Positions 8,978-15,844 of a stretch of 64,000 nt of DNA are shown here, in pieces. The position numbers and the translations under genes are program-made. The notes below the pieces were generated by a model that did no database searches, had not been told where the DNA came from, and worked only from the letters and a program-made list of their open reading frames with translations. Origin of the DNA: Candidatus Woesearchaeota archaeon (GTDB lineage Archaea; Nanobdellota; Nanobdellia; Woesearchaeales; JACJVV01); the NCBI GenBank assembly GCA_020637495.1, contig JACJVV010000001.1, positions 648,230 to 712,229 of the forward strand, given 5' to 3'. Position 1 is the first letter of the stretch, and each line of letters starts with the position of its first letter.

Positions 8978-10516
8978 CTATTGGAAATTTATTCCTGTGA
9001 AATCTTTTCTTGTCGTGTCTGATATTCTCTTTATCATATCTGGGAAATATGGTATCTTCACAGGTGAAGCGAATCGCGTGAAGTTGCTGGTTATCAATGC
9101 CTCACCCTTGTCAAGTGAAGCTATATTCCTGTTATCTGAAGATAGGTCTTGTGCAGCACTATCAATAATCGCTTGTCTTTCAGATGACATCTCAATTCCA
9201 AGTATTATCTTAGTATTCATGTTTGCAAGTATATCTTTTGGAATCAATGATGGAAGCTGCGTTATTGCAAAAAGTCCAATCTTAAATTTCCTTCCTTCTT
9301 TTGCGATGCTTGAGAAAATATTTGAGCCTCGTTCAAGTATTTCTTTCCCAAGGACCCTAGGTGCTTCCTCAAGGACTATTGATATTACTGGTTTCTCCTC
9401 TAAGGTACCATCGCGTTTATGCTTTCTATATCTTGCAAATATCTCTGAGCTGATCATGCTGCCAATCAATATCTCTAGGTTACCGCTAAAATTTGATGTG
9501 TCTATGATGACTATCTTGGCTTGCTCTAAGTTATTGCATATATCAGAGATGGTTGTTTCTCCTGCATTAAGGTCAAATATGCCTTTACTTACAAGTTCAT
9601 TGTTCTGCAATGATATGGACAGCAATGACATTAGCTTTCTTCTCAAAACATTAAGCGTGACCTCATGTATCAATGCTCTTCCATTTACCAGTATCTCTTC
9701 TCCAACAAGGATCTTCTCTATCCAATCCTGTCTGAATTTCTTGAAATAAGTATATAACGCATCATTCTGCGCATCAGTAAAACTCTGTGCTCCTGAGAAA
9801 TGTTCAGGCCTTATTCTCCTTATATTTATCTTCAATGTAGATGCACCTGTAGGAACATTGAATGGAGTGTAATAGACAACTTTTCCTTTAGGATGGTCCT
9901 TTAATCCTTTCTTGTTCCTTCCGAAATATTCATCATGGGGATCCAAGACGAGGATTCCTGCATAGTCATGATCAAGGAGATTCCATAGCATGCAGGATGT
10001 AAGGTTGCTCTTTCCTCTTCCCGTCGTTGCAGCGACCAATATATGGTGACTCAACACATCTTTCCCATCAAGGAAGAGATCTGCATCGATTACCTTGGAT
10101 CCAGATCTGAGCTTCCCTATATACAATGGATTCTTTGGCATTGTAAGGAAATCTATGTCCTCTTTCTGTACTTCTTTGATCTTGGAAAAGAATTCTGCAA
10201 GTTTCTTGTTTGATCTTGTCTGGCTCTTCTCTATGGATAGGATTGCCTTAAGCTCTGCAATTGTATAATACCTTAGATTTTCATCCATAAGCTCAAAATC
10301 TGTATTCTCTTCAAGCTTCATCCCTGAGATATATTCGATATTGCTCTGGGAAACCTGGCTGCTGTGCATAAGATCTACAACCTGGAAAAGTATCTTATGG
10401 CTTGAATTCTGGCAGATAAGGAGCTCTCCTATCTCCAATTCATGGCCTTTTTTCTGGCGCATCAAGACCTTATCGAAGTTTCCGCCTATTATCTGGCCTT
10501 TTGTATTTCTCTCCAT
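8978..10516 (-). CDS. HerA-like (DUF87) hexameric ATPase leading the pilin operon
   Basis: 512 residues. Residues 1-90 resemble a HAS-barrel. The ATPase core has Walker A AATTGRGKSN, DPHDEYFG just after it, and Walker B SIVLEEAPR, plus a C-terminal sensor region (IGLFAITQLPSLIP). HerA proteins are ring translocases that work with NurA in DNA end resection; relatives such as VirB4 serve in secretion. No NurA gene is adjacent. Being first in a pilin operon, a role in filament or DNA transfer is possible but unproven. A G-rich stretch (GGGG) sits just ahead of the ATG. Confidence 0.85.
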   Translation of the reverse strand: MERNTKGQIIGGNFDKVLMRQKKGHELEIGELLICQNSSHKILFQVVDLMHSSQVSQSNIEYISGMKLEENTDFELMDENLRYYTIAELKAILSIEKSQTRSNKKLAEFFSKIKEVQKEDIDFLTMPKNPLYIGKLRSGSKVIDADLFLDGKDVLSHHILVAATTGRGKSNLTSCMLWNLLDHDYAGILVLDPHDEYFGRNKKGLKDHPKGKVVYYTPFNVPTGASTLKINIRRIRPEHFSGAQSFTDAQNDALYTYFKKFRQDWIEKILVGEEILVNGRALIHEVTLNVLRRKLMSLLSISLQNNELVSKGIFDLNAGETTISDICNNLEQAKIVIIDTSNFSGNLEILIGSMISSEIFARYRKHKRDGTLEEKPVISIVLEEAPRVLGKEILERGSNIFSSIAKEGRKFKIGLFAITQLPSLIPKDILANMNTKIILGIEMSSERQAIIDSAAQDLSSDNRNIASLDKGEALITSNFTRFASPVKIPYFPDMIKRISDTTRKDFTGINFQ

Positions 10517-10547
10517 TTTCCCCTATGTGTGAGTTCAAGGACAGATG

Positions 10548-10555
10548 CTTATAAA
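10548..10555 (-). promoter_or_regulatory. TATA box for the HerA/LamG pilin operon
   Basis: On the minus strand this reads TTTATAAG, 32 nt upstream of the ATG at 10516, preceded by an A/T-rich stretch. It is the only good TATA box upstream of the six-gene minus-strand run. Confidence 0.55.
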
Positions 10556-10638
10556 TATTTCCACTATTTTTATTCTAGTTCTTATTGATTCTAGCGCAAT
10601 ATTTATACAGCGAAATCTAAGGATTTTCACGTATAAAC

Positions 10639-10668
10639 CTTATTCTAGATAAGAATAAGATTTATATA
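10639..10668 (+). promoter_or_regulatory. Inverted repeat and TATA box before the gene at 10695
   Basis: A perfect 7-bp inverted repeat (CTTATTC at 10639-10645, GAATAAG at 10653-10659) abuts TTTATATA at 10661-10668, which is 27 nt before the ATG at 10695. TATTCTAG inside the repeat recurs at 10571 and, as GATTCTAG, at 10587. This looks like an operator controlling one or both of the divergent transcripts. Confidence 0.45.
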
Positions 10669-10694
10669 TTACTTATGCATGGATTTAATACAAG

Positions 10695-12131
10695 ATGGAT
10701 GCTAGATGGACTATTCTGATCATTGGAATTCTGATGCTTTGCCCTGTGTTGGCTGCAGATGATGTTCTAGTAAAGATTTATCCAATCGTTGATGAGATAT
10801 CTGAGTTTGAAGAAGCATCATATAATATCAGCATAATCAATCTTATGGATACTACTCAGACAATCAGAGTTTATTCGCCAAATATCGATAAATGGAGCAT
10901 AAAGCTCAATCCTGGATCAGTTAGACTAGATCCACAGGAAGTTGGATATGTGCTTCTAAGGGCAAAGCCTAAATATGTAGAGAAAGGATTTGAATATGGT
11001 CTTCAATTGAATATACGTGCTGAGTCAAGCGACAATATGCAGAAAGCATACGCTTATGTTTACATAAAATCACAGGATCAATTGAACAAGGAATATCTAC
11101 CTGTATTATCATTGGACCTTCCTGATATTGGCGAGGTTGACCCTACTGAAGACCTGATATTGACCATTGATATTGAGAATAAGAATGTCAGGGACATAAA
11201 AGGGATGGAGATACGTCTAAACAGTGATGTGATATCTGAAGAGACAAAGACCGATCTTGCGCCACTTCAGAAGAAATCCATACAATTCAATGTTGATGTG
11301 CCTAGTTTTGCGCAGCCTATGGATGATAATATAATATTGACATTCAGCCTGGATAATCAGACTTTTCTCTCAAAATCCTTGCCTTATACAATCATCCCTG
11401 TCGCCAAACAATCATTGGATACTCAGACAAGATCAAGTTTTCTGAAGACTGAGAATGAAGTATTGATCTCAAATGCAGGTAATATCAAGATTGAGGGAAT
11501 ATACAATGTCCCAACATATCTACTGAATTATTTCTTGATATTTGGAAATGCTCAATCAAGGTTGAAACTTATCGATGGAGCTCTATACAAGCAATATCAT
11601 GTTGATCTTGTACCAGGAAGTAATTTCACTTTAGTTGCAACAGTCAATTACAGGCCCGTACTTTATATTATACTAGCTGCAATCGTTATTATATTATTGT
11701 ACTATCTTCTTCGAAGTCCATTAGTGATAAGAAAATCTGTATCAAGCATAAAGACAAAAGAGGGTTCACTCTCTGAGCTTAAGGTATTGATACACATAAA
11801 GAACAGGACCAATAAAGTATTTGAGAACATAATTGTACTTGATAGGATTCCAAGGATAACAGAGATAGGGAAAGAGTTTGAGATAGGTACAATAAAGCCT
11901 ACAAAGATAACATCGCATGAGAAGAAAGGAACGATTGCAAAATGGGAGATTGCCTCTCTAGATAGCTATGAGGAAAGGGTTGTTGCGTATAAGCTTTATA
12001 GCAATATGAACATCCTTGGAGGATTGACACTGCCTATATCAATCCTAAAGTTCTTCACTCGTAAAGGCGATGAGAAGAAGGTTGTCTCAAATAAGGTAAA
12101 ATTAGTCATCCAAAAGTTTGAGAAAAAATAA
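10695..12131 (+). CDS. Secreted membrane-anchored protein with CARDB/NEW3-like domains
   Basis: 478 residues: a signal peptide (residues 1-20, cleavable after VLAA), an extracytoplasmic region of about 300 residues with repeated beta-sandwich character (YNISIINLMDTTQTIRVYSP; LILTIDIENKNVRDIKGMEI), a membrane span near 322-341 (YIILAAIVIILLYYLL), then a cytoplasmic beta domain of about 130 residues. Such domains resemble NEW3/CARDB alpha-galactosidase-associated folds, but I cannot name a family. It is divergent from the pilin operon and may be a membrane partner of that system. Confidence 0.75.
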   Translation: MDARWTILIIGILMLCPVLAADDVLVKIYPIVDEISEFEEASYNISIINLMDTTQTIRVYSPNIDKWSIKLNPGSVRLDPQEVGYVLLRAKPKYVEKGFEYGLQLNIRAESSDNMQKAYAYVYIKSQDQLNKEYLPVLSLDLPDIGEVDPTEDLILTIDIENKNVRDIKGMEIRLNSDVISEETKTDLAPLQKKSIQFNVDVPSFAQPMDDNIILTFSLDNQTFLSKSLPYTIIPVAKQSLDTQTRSSFLKTENEVLISNAGNIKIEGIYNVPTYLLNYFLIFGNAQSRLKLIDGALYKQYHVDLVPGSNFTLVATVNYRPVLYIILAAIVIILLYYLLRSPLVIRKSVSSIKTKEGSLSELKVLIHIKNRTNKVFENIIVLDRIPRITEIGKEFEIGTIKPTKITSHEKKGTIAKWEIASLDSYEERVVAYKLYSNMNILGGLTLPISILKFFTRKGDEKKVVSNKVKLVIQKFEKK

Positions 12132-12160
12132 TTCTTTAGTTTTTTTGATATAATAATAAT

Positions 12161-12283
12161 AGCTTTTAGGAAAAAAATATTCTTAACGCGTGATATCGAA
12201 AATTTATCTAAATTTTCGGACTGAAAATCATAGATTTTCAATTCCGATGTACATCCTAATCGCGTCTTGGTCCATGTTTTTTT
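12161..12283 (+). ncRNA. Structured repeat RNA, copy 1
   Basis: This stretch shares several blocks with 58127-58202: AGGAAAAA, TTAACGCG, GATAT, GATGTACA, TAATCGCGTC, and ATG followed by a T run. Positions 12189-12194 pair with 12259-12264. The change C to T at 12191 keeps a U-G pair on this strand but would give an A-C mismatch on the other, so the plus strand is favoured. Copy 1 carries two extra perfect hairpins in the loop (12197-12218, 9 bp; 12222-12240, 8 bp). It ends in seven T, a plausible archaeal terminator. No known RNA family recognised. Confidence 0.5.
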
Positions 12284-12344
12284 GTATATGCTGATTTACA
12301 AATATCTTTTTGTAGCTTTAATACGTTATTAATTCTGGGTAATA

Positions 12345-12352
12345 TTTATAAA
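12345..12352 (+). promoter_or_regulatory. TATA box of the tRNA-Tyr transcript
   Basis: TTTATAAA at 12345-12352 is 26 nt before 12378, where a partial copy of the tRNA 5' end begins, and 124 nt before the mature tRNA. Transcription is thus expected to start at the partial copy and run through the tRNA. No comparable box lies directly before 12476. Confidence 0.55.
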
Positions 12353-12372
12353 GGGCCTACTACCAACATAAC

Positions 12373-12458
12373 TTAATCCCCGCCTAGCTCAATTGGCCAG
12401 CCTTTGCCAAACCCTGGGGAAATGCAGTTAAGCTAGACATTAACAAGTTAAGTCTAGC
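12373..12458 (+). other. tRNA-Tyr leader: 5' tRNA copy plus strong hairpin
   Basis: 12373-12397 is a perfect 25-nt copy of 12471-12495 (acceptor and D-arm start of tRNA-Tyr, including 5 nt of upstream flank). It folds into nested stems: TCCCC 12377-12381 with GGGGA 12416-12420, and TTGGC 12393-12397 with GCCAA 12406-12410. A second hairpin pairs GCTAGAC 12432-12438 with GTCTAGC 12452-12458 and continues inward through TTAAC/GTTAA with one bulged A. It is too short to be a functional tRNA half. Confidence 0.6.
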
Positions 12459-12475
12459 GAATTATGAAAATTAAT

Positions 12476-12603
12476 CCCCGCCTAGCTCAATTGGCTAGAG
12501 CGCACCGCTGTAGCAAGTTGCTAAGAGATTGCACTTTGGGTGCTACTATGATTAGCAATCAGCGGTTACGGTGAGGTTCCTGGTTCAAGTCCGGGGGCGG
12601 GGA
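12476..12603 (+). tRNA. tRNA-Tyr (GTA) with a 54-nt intron
   Basis: The acceptor CCCCGCC pairs with GGCGGGG, and the C1-G72 pair is the archaeal tRNA-Tyr identity feature. D-stem GCTC/GAGC, anticodon stem CACCG/CGGTG, anticodon GTA at 12510-12512, T-arm CCTGG-TTCAAGT-CCGGG, discriminator A. The intron is 12514-12567, after position 37. A bulge-helix-bulge is visible: loop bases 12508-12511 pair with 12562-12565, leaving bulges at both cut sites. The intron also has its own 7-bp stem (12518-12524 with 12552-12558). CCA is not encoded. Confidence 0.93.
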
Positions 12604-12765
12604 TATTTCTTTCACTTCAACTCAGTTTGAACTTATGTATTATTTTATATAGTTCTTTTATTCTTAGGATTATGGTGATAACATGATTAAGATAATATTT
12701 GCAATTATGATTTTAAGCTTAGCACTCTTAGTAGGATGCCAGCAGAATGTGATTGAAGATGGAGA
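12590..12765 (+). repeat. Direct repeat, left copy (tRNA 3' end plus lipoprotein start)
   Basis: This is about 93-95% identical to 14499-14674, offset 1909 nt. It starts inside the tRNA T-stem, covers the tRNA 3' end, the downstream flank, the GGTGAT Shine-Dalgarno and the signal peptide of a lipoprotein, then fades. It brackets the Bro-N region with the right copy. Confidence 0.85.
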
Positions 12766-12859
12766 TGATTCTGAAGAGGATCTCTGGCCAAAGATCAGAC
12801 CAGGCAAGAGCTATCATGAGATGGAACTAGGCCCCTATATCAAGGATTTGAGGGAGTGA
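12683..12859 (+). CDS. Short lipoprotein, 58 residues (duplicated signal peptide)
   Basis: Translated by hand. It starts MIKIIFAIMILSLALLVGCQQN, a typical lipoprotein signal with lipobox LVGC, and continues with an acidic linker and a short tail ending PYIKDLRE. GGTGAT precedes the ATG by 3 nt. The first 28 or so residues match the 131-residue lipoprotein at 14592-14987, but the Cys-rich repeats of that protein are absent. It is either a small surface lipoprotein or a truncated relic of the duplication. Confidence 0.6.
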   Translation: MIKIIFAIMILSLALLVGCQQNVIEDGDDSEEDLWPKIRPGKSYHEMELGPYIKDLRE

Positions 12860-12958
12860 TTTTTCCGATCAATGTAAACTAATTTTATTTTGTTCTTTCT
12901 ATAACCTTTATATTTAAACATATTATTCCTTTTAAAGCGAATATGATTTACCTATTAA

Positions 12959-13513
12959 ATGAATTTCAAAGATACAATAAGCTTGCTGAAATGCTTGCCA
13001 ACTCCATTGTATTTGGCTGTAGCAGCTTTGGCTGTTTCGTTGTATGTAAGGGGAAGTAAGGATTCTTATCATAAGCATTTGGTAGAATCTGCAAGAAGTA
13101 ATGTTGAGTCAGTTAGTTCTGGCAAGATAGGCTATGAAGAAAAACAGCGTTTTTTGTATGTAGATCATTTAGGTAATAATTCTTGTCTATTTCTTCTTGG
13201 TGATAAAGGATGTAGTCTTGCGAATGCACGTAATCAAAAACTGAGGTTTTTCCTAGACAAATATGAGGTGGTGGATGCCTCAGTTGAACTTATGGGTGAT
13301 AATGGAAATTCTAGAACAAATCTGGATGCTATTTTGTTATCTACAGATAAAAAATCATTTGAATTCTTGAAATCTGAGCTACTGAAGTCTAATGTTGATA
13401 TTGTTTATGCGGAATTAATTGATCCATATTATTACTCAGATAAGAGAATTGCTTTAAACCCCCTAACTAGGAGTCTTGAAATTGCTGATAGAAGGCTTCA
13501 TTTTAGACACTGA
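12959..13513 (+). CDS. Orphan membrane-anchored protein
   Basis: 184 residues, family not recognised. One N-terminal membrane segment (about residues 14-30, PTPLYLAVAALAVSLYV) is followed by a soluble alpha/beta domain with three Cys. An A/T-rich TATA-like stretch (TTTATATTTAAA, around 12908) precedes it, about 40-50 nt before the ATG. It lies between the two direct repeats at the tRNA-Tyr locus, so it may have arrived with the neighbouring Bro-N gene. Confidence 0.6.
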   Translation: MNFKDTISLLKCLPTPLYLAVAALAVSLYVRGSKDSYHKHLVESARSNVESVSSGKIGYEEKQRFLYVDHLGNNSCLFLLGDKGCSLANARNQKLRFFLDKYEVVDASVELMGDNGNSRTNLDAILLSTDKKSFEFLKSELLKSNVDIVYAELIDPYYYSDKRIALNPLTRSLEIADRRLHFRH

Positions 13514-13630
13514 AAAAGTAAGTTAATTCATGAGTTAAATATGCGATAAATTTAGGTTCTTACGCTTTATTCATGGCACTCGACAACCACTGCAAAATGA
13601 TTTATAAAGTTTGATTATTTCTTTATTCAG

Positions 13631-14461
13631 ATGGAAGATAAAAATAAATTATTGGTATTCCAAGATAAGAAGATTAGAAGGGAATGGCATAATAATGAGT
13701 GGTATTTTTCGATAGTTGATATAATTGCAATTCTTACTGAAAGTATAGATCCAACTGCTTATTGGAGAAAATTAAAACAACGTCTAAAAGAAGAAGGTAA
13801 TGAAACCGTGACAAATTGTCACGCTTTGAAAATGCTTGCATCAGATGGTAAAATGAGACTAACTGATGTTGGTACTACTAAAGAAATATTTAGGTTAATC
13901 CAATCAGTTCCATCAAAGAAAGCAGAACCATTAAAATTATGGTTAGCACAAGTTGGTTATGAAAGAATTGAAGAAATAGAGAATCCTGAATTAGGTCAAA
14001 ATAGAATTAAGGAATATTATGAACTTAAAGGCTATCCTAAAGACTGGATTGATAGGAGGTTAAGGGGTATTGCAGTTCGTCAAGAATTAACAGATGAATG
14101 GAAAGATAGAAATGTTCAGAGTGAGAAGGAATTTGCAATATTAACAAACGAAATCAGTAAGGCAACATTCGGAAAGACTGTTGGAGAATATAAGAAATTT
14201 AAACAATTGCAGAAAAAGAATCAAAATCTTAGAGATCATATGACTGATTTAGAACTCATATTTACAATGCTTGGAGAAAAAACTACTACAGAGATTACAA
14301 AAGAGAGAAATTCTCAAGGATTTGAAGAATGTAAGGATTCTGCTAAAGAAGGTGGAGAGGCTGCAAGAGATGCTAGAGAAAGCGTAGAGAGGCGTTTAGG
14401 TAAATCAACTATTTCTAAAGATAATTTTTTACCAAAGAAAAAAGAAAAGAAATTAGAATAA
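13631..14461 (+). CDS. Bro-N domain, phage antirepressor-like protein
   Basis: 276 residues. The N-terminal third (KLLVFQDKKIRREWHNNEWYF, IVDIIAILTES, AYWRKLKQRL, KMRLTDVGTTKEIFRLIQSVPSKKAEPLKLWLAQVG) matches the Bro-N/antirepressor group common in phages and mobile elements and often found in DPANN genomes. The C-terminal half is helical and highly charged, as in DinD-like relatives. A TTTATAAA box about 22 nt before the ATG suggests a leaderless mRNA. Codon use is more A-rich than in neighbouring housekeeping genes. It is very probably acquired horizontally. Confidence 0.85.
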   Translation: MEDKNKLLVFQDKKIRREWHNNEWYFSIVDIIAILTESIDPTAYWRKLKQRLKEEGNETVTNCHALKMLASDGKMRLTDVGTTKEIFRLIQSVPSKKAEPLKLWLAQVGYERIEEIENPELGQNRIKEYYELKGYPKDWIDRRLRGIAVRQELTDEWKDRNVQSEKEFAILTNEISKATFGKTVGEYKKFKQLQKKNQNLRDHMTDLELIFTMLGEKTTTEITKERNSQGFEECKDSAKEGGEAARDARESVERRLGKSTISKDNFLPKKKEKKLE

Positions 14462-14479
14462 ATCATGTTCCTAATAAAA

Positions 14480-14516
14480 GAACACCTTTTTGGTATGTTC
14501 CGGGGGCGGGGATATT
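14480..14516 (+). other. Hairpin plus tRNA-Tyr 3'-end copy
   Basis: A hairpin (GAACA 14480-14484 with TGTTC 14496-14500, plus CC/GG) is followed at once by a copy of the tRNA-Tyr 3' end (CCGGGGGCGGGGATA) and TTTCTTTC. The same hairpin-plus-tRNA-end order is seen after both tRNA-Gln genes at 42062 and 49888. Confidence 0.55.
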
Positions 14517-14674
14517 TCTTTCACTTCAACTCAGTTTAAACTTATGTATTGTTTTATATAGTTCTTTTATTTTTAGGATTATGGTGATAACATGATTAAG
14601 ATAATATTTGCAATTATGATTTTAAGCTTAGCACTCTTAGTAGGATGTCAGGAGAATATGATTGAGAATGGAGA
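14499..14674 (+). repeat. Direct repeat, right copy
   Basis: Partner of 12590-12765. It holds the last 13 nt of tRNA-Tyr without the rest of the gene, then flank, GGTGAT and the lipoprotein signal peptide. The layout (complete tRNA left, 3' remnant right) resembles attL/attR of a tRNA-targeting element, but the identity runs far past a normal att core and no integrase is present. Confidence 0.85.
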
Positions 14675-14987
14675 TTCTGATATCCAACTAAATGGATCTG
14701 ATATTGGTGATTCACAATTCTCGGATATTCCAGAGTATTGCTCATCTTGGTTTGATGGATGCAACAATTGCATGGTGAATGATGGAGGGATAGCTGCATG
14801 TACAAAGAAATATTGTGCGCCTGAGACAATGCAAAAACCAAAATGCTTAGAATATAAGATTCCAGAAGATTGTGTCTTATGGTATGATGGCTGCAATAAT
14901 TGCGTTGTTGAGGATGGAAAGATGACAGCATGCACAGAAAGAGCTTGTTTTCAGATGGATCAGCCAAAATGCCTGGAATATAAATGA
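14592..14987 (+). CDS. Cys-rich lipoprotein with two tandem repeats
   Basis: 131 residues with a lipoprotein signal (lipobox LVGC, Cys19) and two repeats of about 40 residues: C-x2-W-F/Y-DGCNNC-x-V-x2-DG, then ACT-x4-C and KCLEYK. Six conserved Cys per repeat suggest an extracytoplasmic disulfide-bonded domain; a CcdA/thioredoxin-like pair at 32878-34748 could support its folding. GGTGAT precedes the ATG. Repeats of this kind are common on secreted proteins of DPANN archaea and bacteria, with no known activity. Confidence 0.8.
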   Translation: MIKIIFAIMILSLALLVGCQENMIENGDSDIQLNGSDIGDSQFSDIPEYCSSWFDGCNNCMVNDGGIAACTKKYCAPETMQKPKCLEYKIPEDCVLWYDGCNNCVVEDGKMTACTERACFQMDQPKCLEYK

Positions 14988-15073
14988 TTCTAAATTTTAA
15001 TTTTTCGTTATATTCTACTAAGGTATTGTTATATGATATACTATATTATAAAGGAACCTGTGATTAGGTGATC

Positions 15074-15778
15074 ATGCAAGAAGATTTTAAGGAACCGAAT
15101 CAGATCAACTGGATCCATGATATAATAGCGTGGGGCGGCAATGCTTTTTTGCATAATTTCTATAATATCCATTATACGAATGTTCAGAATCTTCCTGAGA
15201 AAGGGCCATTCTTCTTATTGCCGAAGCATCAGAGTTATGCTGATATCTTCCTAGAGCAGAGATTGATTGTTGAGAACACAGATCAGAGGCCTTACTATGT
15301 CGCTAAGGATAGCCTGCCAGGAATTCTTGATAAAGTAGGTGTTGTAAGGGTTACAAGGAAGAAGGATATCAAGGCTTTGCCAAAAGAGGAACGCAGGGAT
15401 GCAATGCAGAAAGCTAAAGAACAGCTAGATTATATGAACTGGGCTGTTCCTGAACTGTTGCAGAAAGGAAACATCTGGGTGATTCATCCAGAAGCTACAA
15501 GGAATTATAAGCAACAGGGCATAATCGATATGGATGTAGTAGAGAGGATTGTCAGCTATAAGACAGAGGATACTGTCTTTGTACCTCTTGATATAACTTA
15601 TCATACACCACTTGATCCGATGGGAAGCAGAGCAATGAGTCATCCATTTGCAAAAGATGTACGCGCTAATTATGATTATGGAATCACTCTGGATGTCAAG
15701 TATCCATTAAGGACTGATGATCCTAAAGAATTATGTGAGTATCTTGCAGATTCCATCGACCTTCTAGTAGCTAAATGA
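15074..15778 (+). CDS. PlsC-family acyltransferase
   Basis: 234 residues from the ATG at 15074 (AGGTGAT just upstream; the GTG at 15068 lies inside the Shine-Dalgarno). It has the acyltransferase motif H-x4-D (KHQSYAD) and an EGTR-like motif (HPEATRNYKQ). Bacterial PlsC enzymes acylate 1-acylglycerol-3-phosphate at the membrane. Archaeal lipids are ether-linked, so the true acceptor here is unknown; the ketoacyl synthase at 31574 hints that some acyl chains are handled. No clear membrane span is seen. Confidence 0.82.
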   Translation: MQEDFKEPNQINWIHDIIAWGGNAFLHNFYNIHYTNVQNLPEKGPFFLLPKHQSYADIFLEQRLIVENTDQRPYYVAKDSLPGILDKVGVVRVTRKKDIKALPKEERRDAMQKAKEQLDYMNWAVPELLQKGNIWVIHPEATRNYKQQGIIDMDVVERIVSYKTEDTVFVPLDITYHTPLDPMGSRAMSHPFAKDVRANYDYGITLDVKYPLRTDDPKELCEYLADSIDLLVAK

Positions 15779-15844
15779 CTCTGTCTTATTCTTCTATTTT
15801 AGATTACCGAAATCTTTAAAGAGTGACTGCTTCCATAGATTATC

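Noticed and set aside
8937..9749. 270-codon open frame on the plus strand
   Set aside because: It lies opposite the HerA-like ATPase gene, whose motifs are clear; the plus-strand product has no family features.
12373..14516. Split tRNA halves as in Nanoarchaeum
   Set aside because: The 5' copy lacks the second D-stem strand and the anticodon arm, and the 3' copy has only the end of the T-arm and acceptor, while a complete tRNA-Tyr lies between them.
12590..14674. A complete integrative element with att sites
   Set aside because: No integrase or replication gene is present between the repeats, and the repeat runs into a lipoprotein gene, longer than a normal att core.
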